A stretch of 64,000 nucleotides of DNA from an uncultured Collinsella sp. (GTDB lineage: Bacteria; Actinomycetota; Coriobacteriia; Coriobacteriales; Coriobacteriaceae). The stretch spans positions 60,968-124,967 of the forward strand of contig UQHR01000002.1 of assembly GCA_900540905.1 (NCBI GenBank), in the 5' to 3' direction. The translations under genes were made by a program, and so were the position numbers. The notes under the pieces were generated by a model. The model was not told the DNA's origin. It did no database searches and saw only the letters and a program-made list of their open reading frames with translations. Below are positions 60,861 through 64,000 of the stretch, piece by piece; within the stretch, counting starts at the first letter, position 1; each line of letters begins with the position of its first letter.

Positions 60861-60937
60861 TGGTGCTCCATGGCGGATTCGAACCGTCGACCTTGGGATT
60901 AGAAGTCCCCTGCTCTATCCAACTGAGCTAATGGAGC
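60861..60937 (-). tRNA. tRNA-Arg(TCT)
   Basis: Cloverleaf on the minus strand: acceptor GCTCCAT/ATGGAGC, D stem GCTC/GAGC, anticodon loop CTTCTAA with anticodon TCT (reads AGA/AGG) and an encoded CCA. Two stems carry mismatches: position 27-43 (G and A) and 50-64 (A and C). 77 bases. Confidence 0.92.
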
Positions 60938-60983
60938 AAATAACCGCACGCCCAAGCAAGCGCAAGCCTGTCGGGCGCAAGTA

Positions 60984-60989
60984 ATTATA
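60984..60989 (-). promoter_or_regulatory. -10 element of tRNA-Arg(TCT)
   Basis: Perfect TATAAT on the minus strand, about 47 bases before the tRNA and next to the stop of the ABC ATPase gene. The -35 is weak. Confidence 0.4.
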
Positions 60990-60991
60990 AC

Positions 60992-61759
60992 CTAGTTGAA
61001 CTGCTCGCGATACGCCTTGCAGACCTCATCGACCGGGCCGTCCATGCGAAGGTCACCCTTCTCAATCCAAACGGCACGCTGGCAGATGCGCTCAACCTGC
61101 TCCATGGAGTGCGAAACGAACAGAACCGTCACGTCACCGCTCTGGATAAAGCGCTGAATGCGGGCCTCACACTTCTGCTGGAAGAACACATCACCGACGG
61201 ACAGCGTCTCGTCAACGATCAGAATATCGGGCTCGGTAATCGTCGCGATTGCAAAGGCGATACGCGCCACCATGCCCGAGGAGAAGTTCTTAAGCGGCAT
61301 ATCGACAAAGTTCTGCAGCTCAGCGAACTCGATAATGCCGTCAAAGTTGGCGTCGATGAACTCCTTGGTATAGCCGAGCAGGGCACCGTTCAGATAGATG
61401 TTCTCGCGGGCGGTCAGCTCGGGGTCAAAGCCGGCGCCAAGCTCAATCAGAGGCGCAATATTGCCGTGCACCTTAACGCTGCCCTCGCTAGGCTCAAGCA
61501 CGCCAGCGATAATCTTGAGCATCGTAGACTTGCCGGAGCCGTTGGTGCCGACTAGACCCACGACCTCGCCACGGTGAATATCAAACGAGATATGCTTAAG
61601 CGCCCTAAACTCCTCAAAGAACAGCTCGTGCTTGGCGAGCTTGATGAAGTACTCCTTGAGGTTGGTCAGCGACTCGGACGCCATGTTAAAGATCATGGTG
61701 ACGTCGTCGACCTCGACAGCCAGAGGCTGCTCGCTGTAATCAACAACAGATTCAGTCAT
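60992..61759 (-). CDS. Polysaccharide ABC exporter, ATP-binding subunit (Wzt/TagH-like)
   Basis: Powers export of lipid-linked surface glycan. Walker A GTNGSGKST, the family-specific FSSGMVARIAFAIAT signature in place of LSGGQ, and Walker B ILIVDETLSVGD are present. The N-terminal VEVDDVTMIFNMASESLTNLKEYFI (in parts) resembles TagH/RfbE proteins. At 255 residues it lacks the C-terminal carbohydrate-binding domain of Wzt. The ATG at 61759 has AAGGAG seven bases upstream. Confidence 0.92.
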   Translation of the reverse strand: MTESVVDYSEQPLAVEVDDVTMIFNMASESLTNLKEYFIKLAKHELFFEEFRALKHISFDIHRGEVVGLVGTNGSGKSTMLKIIAGVLEPSEGSVKVHGNIAPLIELGAGFDPELTARENIYLNGALLGYTKEFIDANFDGIIEFAELQNFVDMPLKNFSSGMVARIAFAIATITEPDILIVDETLSVGDVFFQQKCEARIQRFIQSGDVTVLFVSHSMEQVERICQRAVWIEKGDLRMDGPVDEVCKAYREQFN

Positions 61760-61770
61760 CACAGCACTCC

Positions 61771-62616
61771 TTAGATGTAGAGGATAAATTTGCGCTCGGA
61801 CTTATGGAACACGGTATAGCCAACAATAAGCGCAAGAACCGCCCAGGCAACGCACATACCAAACGTCATGAGCGAGGGCGTAGTCTGGAACAGAAAGATA
61901 TCGCGCATAAACTGCAGGTAGTTGAACATGGGGTTCGCATACATCAAGATACGCACGAGATGCGGCATTTGCGCAATATAGTCAGTCGTCCAGAAGATGG
62001 GCGTAATGTAAGTCCATGCCGTGATGACGACGCTCCATAGATGCATAACGTCGCGGAAAAAGACCGTAAGGGCAGAGAGCATCATGCCCAGGCCCATGCA
62101 GAAGCACATAAGCAGCAGCAGGCAAACCGGCAGCAGAATGAGGTGCCAAGAAGGCATAACGCGGAACCACAGCATGACGATGGCGACGGCGACCAGCGAG
62201 AAGGCAAAGTTGACCAGCGAGAAGAGCACCTTCTGCACCGGGAAGACCCAGCGGTGCACCTTAACCTTCTTGAGCAGAGGGGCAGCGCCCACGATAGACG
62301 TCAGGGCCTGGTTCGTAGACTCGGACATGACAGCAAAGGTAATGTTACCCACGATCAAGTACAGCGGGTACATCTCGGGCGTCATTGAGCCATTGCGGCC
62401 CTGGCCAAAAATCGTCGAGAACACGATGGCCATGACGATCATCATCAGCAACGGATTGAGCACCGACCATGCGACACCCAGAACGCTACGGCGATACTTG
62501 ATCTTAAAATCCTTGGTAACCAGCTGACGAAGGATAAACGCATCCTTCTCAAATTCGTTCTTAGCAAACGTCGCAGGCAGACTGCGAGTTTCTTGTTGCT
62601 TTGTCTGATCCGACAC
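61771..62616 (-). CDS. Polysaccharide ABC exporter, permease subunit (Wzm/TagG-like)
   Basis: An ABC-2 permease of about 281 residues with six helices. LVTKDFKIKYRRSVLGVAWSVLNPLL (in parts) is the classic start of the family, and the C-terminal TDYIAQMPHLVRILMYANPM is typical. The GTG at 62616 has AAAGGAG eight bases upstream; an in-frame opening at 62688 would put a stretch without similarity in front. It is co-transcribed with the ATPase gene 11 bases downstream. Confidence 0.92.
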   Translation of the reverse strand: MSDQTKQQETRSLPATFAKNEFEKDAFILRQLVTKDFKIKYRRSVLGVAWSVLNPLLMMIVMAIVFSTIFGQGRNGSMTPEMYPLYLIVGNITFAVMSESTNQALTSIVGAAPLLKKVKVHRWVFPVQKVLFSLVNFAFSLVAVAIVMLWFRVMPSWHLILLPVCLLLLMCFCMGLGMMLSALTVFFRDVMHLWSVVITAWTYITPIFWTTDYIAQMPHLVRILMYANPMFNYLQFMRDIFLFQTTPSLMTFGMCVAWAVLALIVGYTVFHKSERKFILYI

Positions 62617-62655
62617 GGATGCAACTCCTTTACTCGTAATCGTTGACAAACGAAC

Positions 62656-62661
62656 AGTATA
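62656..62661 (-). promoter_or_regulatory. -10 element of the ABC exporter operon
   Basis: TATACT on the minus strand at 62661-62656; -35 is not recognisable. The leader to the GTG would be about 33 bases. Confidence 0.4.
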
Positions 62662-62740
62662 GACCCGACGACCATGCAAACGATTCACGCAACAAAACTG
62701 GAGAACTAACCCACATCTTAGGATGCCATGACCAAACGGC

Positions 62741-62746
62741 TATACT
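62741..62746 (+). promoter_or_regulatory. -10 element of the glycosyltransferase gene
   Basis: TATACT with a poor -35 TTAGGA 17 bases upstream (62718-62723). The start near 62753 leaves about 24 bases before the GTG. Confidence 0.4.
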
Positions 62747-62776
62747 TTCAAGGATTGAATGTATAAGGAGCATTGA

Positions 62777-63745
62777 GTGAATTCTGAATCCATCGCCGTC
62801 ATCATCCCCTGCTACAACGAAGCGCTCACGATCGGCAAAGTCATCGACGACTTTCACCGCGAGCTTCCGCAAGCGACGGTCTATGTCTATGACAACAACT
62901 CGTCGGACGATACCTCACGCATCGCCACCGAGCACGGCGCCACGGTCCGCTTTGAGCCCCGTCAGGGAAAGGGCAACGTGTGCCGCCAGATGTTTCGCGA
63001 CATCGACGCCGATTGCTACCTGATGGTCGACGGCGACGACACCTACCCCGCCGAGGCGGCCAAAGCCCTCTGCGAGCCTATCCTCAGCGGCACGGCCGAC
63101 ATGACCGTAGGCGATCGCCTTTCCAACGGCACCTATGCCGAGGAGAACAAGCGTGCCTTCCACGGCTTTGGCAACAATCTGGTCCGTGCCATGATCAAGT
63201 TGATCTATGGCTACAGCTTCGATGATGTCATGACCGGCTACCGTGCCATGAGCCGCCCGTTCGTTAAAACCTTCCCTGTGCTTTCCGAGGGCTTCCAGAT
63301 CGAAACCGAGCTCTCGATCCACGCCGTCGACCACCGCTGGCGCATCAAGGATGTGCCCATCGAGTACCGCGACCGTCCGGAAGGTTCCGAGTCCAAGCTC
63401 AATACCGTAAGCGACGGCATTAAAGTCGTTGCGATGATTGGCACGCTGTTCAAGGACTACCGCCCTCTGAAGTTCTTCAGCCTCGTCGCGCTTCTGTTTG
63501 CGGTGATCGGCCTCGCCTTGGGCATGCCCATCGTTGTCGAGTATTTCCAGACCGGCCTCGTTCCGCGCTTCCCCACCGCCATGCTCGCCGCGTCGTTTAT
63601 GTTCCTGTGCGGTCTGAGCCTTGCGACCGGCTTCATCCTCGATTCCGTGGCAAAGGTCGAAAAAAAGCAGTGGGAGGTCAACGTGTACAGCAAATACGCC
63701 TACGATGACCAGCCCGGCAGGTCCGCCACCACGCCAAGCGAGTGA
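62777..63745 (+). CDS. Family 2 glycosyltransferase, membrane-anchored
   Basis: A 322-residue GT-A fold enzyme. The N-terminal IAVIIPCYNEALTIGKVI, the DNNSSDDT loop and the metal-binding DGDDTYP lie in the first 100 residues, with DVMTGYRAMSRPFVK and FQIETELSIHA near 155-185. Two C-terminal helices (about 233-255 and 268-290) anchor it. This resembles polyprenyl-phosphate hexose transferases of the DPM1/GtrB type, and the donor is unknown. The GTG at 62777 has AAGGAG six bases upstream. It diverges from the ABC exporter operon. Confidence 0.88.
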   Translation: MNSESIAVIIPCYNEALTIGKVIDDFHRELPQATVYVYDNNSSDDTSRIATEHGATVRFEPRQGKGNVCRQMFRDIDADCYLMVDGDDTYPAEAAKALCEPILSGTADMTVGDRLSNGTYAEENKRAFHGFGNNLVRAMIKLIYGYSFDDVMTGYRAMSRPFVKTFPVLSEGFQIETELSIHAVDHRWRIKDVPIEYRDRPEGSESKLNTVSDGIKVVAMIGTLFKDYRPLKFFSLVALLFAVIGLALGMPIVVEYFQTGLVPRFPTAMLAASFMFLCGLSLATGFILDSVAKVEKKQWEVNVYSKYAYDDQPGRSATTPSE

Positions 63746-63774
63746 AAGAGCCACCACGCCAAGCGAGTGAAAGA
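63725..63774 (+). repeat. Perfect tandem duplication of 25 bases over the glycosyltransferase stop
   Basis: Two identical adjacent 25-base copies at 63725-63749 and 63750-63774. The real stop codon TGA (63743-63745) lies in the first copy; the second copy is downstream and untranslated. Confidence 0.95.
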
Positions 63775-63823
63775 TCTTCCGCAAAATACTATTGGCACCA
63801 CTGCGCAGATAGCCATCAACAAG

Positions 63824-63853
63824 AAAAGCCGCCGTTAAAGAACGGCGGCTTTT
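63824..63853. terminator. Bidirectional terminator between the glycosyltransferase and rmlD
   Basis: AAAAGCCGCCGTT (63824-63836) with AACGGCGGCTTTT (63841-63853): a perfect stem with A and U runs on both sides, so it serves the convergent genes. Confidence 0.9.
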
Positions 63854-63875
63854 ACTCTCGAAAAGTTGATAGCGG

Positions 63876-64000
63876 CTAGAGCGTCTTGAGGTACTCCCCA
63901 AGCTCTTCCTCCCAGTCGGGCATGTCGAAGCCTGCGGACTCCAGCTTGGACAGGTCGAGCGCGGAGTGGACCGGGCGCGGTGCGATGGGGCCGGCGGCGC
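63876..64000 (-). CDS. rmlD: dTDP-4-dehydrorhamnose reductase, C-terminal end
   Basis: The minus-strand frame from the window end to a TAG at 63878-63876 encodes PIAPRPVHSALDLSKLESAG, then DMPDWEEELGEYLKTL. This matches the RmlD C-terminus (the PRP-SAL-L and P-W-E patterns). RmlD makes dTDP-L-rhamnose, so a rhamnose glycan is likely. The start is outside the window. Confidence 0.8.
   Translation of the reverse strand, partial: AAGPIAPRPVHSALDLSKLESAGFDMPDWEEELGEYLKTL

Noticed and set aside
1..64000. CRISPR array, prophage or insertion sequence
   Set aside because: No regularly spaced repeats, no transposase or phage structural genes, and core gene order is unbroken.

Overview
The window looks like a chromosomal segment of a human-gut Coriobacteriia (Actinomycetota), most probably Collinsella. 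This rests on the high GC of most genes (about 65% in a sampled line of the aro genes), the rod-shape (mre) genes, glycyl-tRNA synthetase with separate alpha and beta chains, frequent TTG and GTG starts with good Shine-Dalgarno sites, and general familiarity of the proteins. The genus is an inference. Nearly everything is core chromosome. I see no prophage, insertion sequence, CRISPR array or rRNA.

Layout. (a) 1-2090, plus strand: the end of adhE and an APH-fold kinase-like gene. (b) 2107-12520, minus strand: a run read rpsB-tsf, then pyrH-frr-uppS-cdsA-dxr-rseP-ispG-proS, covering translation, UMP supply, ribosome recycling, undecaprenyl phosphate, CDP-diacylglycerol, MEP isoprenoids and site-2 proteolysis. 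(c) 12521-18708, minus strand: rnhB, yraN, comM, dprA, trmFO and xerC, a DNA uptake, processing and recombination block. (d) 18802-28872, minus strand: rplS, pyruvate phosphate dikinase with its regulator, glyQ-glyS, and rpsP-kphA-rimM-trmD-lepB. (e) dinB on the plus strand. (f) 30422-34495, minus strand: rplU-rpmA-obgE-nadD-yqeK-rsfS. (g) 34492-44097, minus strand: mreB-mreC-mreD-mrdA-rodA, a DUF697 protein and a radical SAM pair. (h) 44213-50300, minus strand: tRNA-Arg(CCG), a P-type ATPase, a zinc-ribbon membrane protein, a cyclophilin and a TPR protein. (i) 50432-58977, plus strand: one operon with every shikimate-pathway step plus the Phe and Tyr branches. (j) 59101-60551, plus strand: a lower-GC two-gene module, DUF4869 protein plus an unusual P-loop protein. 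(k) 60591-64000: an acyltransferase remnant, tRNA-Arg(UCU), a polysaccharide ABC exporter, a family 2 glycosyltransferase and the end of rmlD.

How the genes work together. The aro operon carries DAHP synthase, AroB, AroQ, a fused AroE-AroK, AroA, AroC, prephenate dehydrogenase and chorismate mutase-prephenate dehydratase, so the cell can take PEP and erythrose-4-phosphate to phenylpyruvate and 4-hydroxyphenylpyruvate. The mre, mrdA and rodA genes point to a rod-shaped cell. The exporter, glycosyltransferase and rmlD suggest a rhamnose-containing surface polysaccharide.

The best candidate for something poorly described is the DUF4869 plus P-loop pair at 59101-60551: translationally coupled, boxed by terminators, low in GC and beside a decayed gene. 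Other points of interest are a winged-helix-like insert in RseP, a XerC reading frame that seems to begin at AUA, two apparently leaderless starts (dinB and a small ORF before the aro operon), and a hairpin repeat inside the aro operon.
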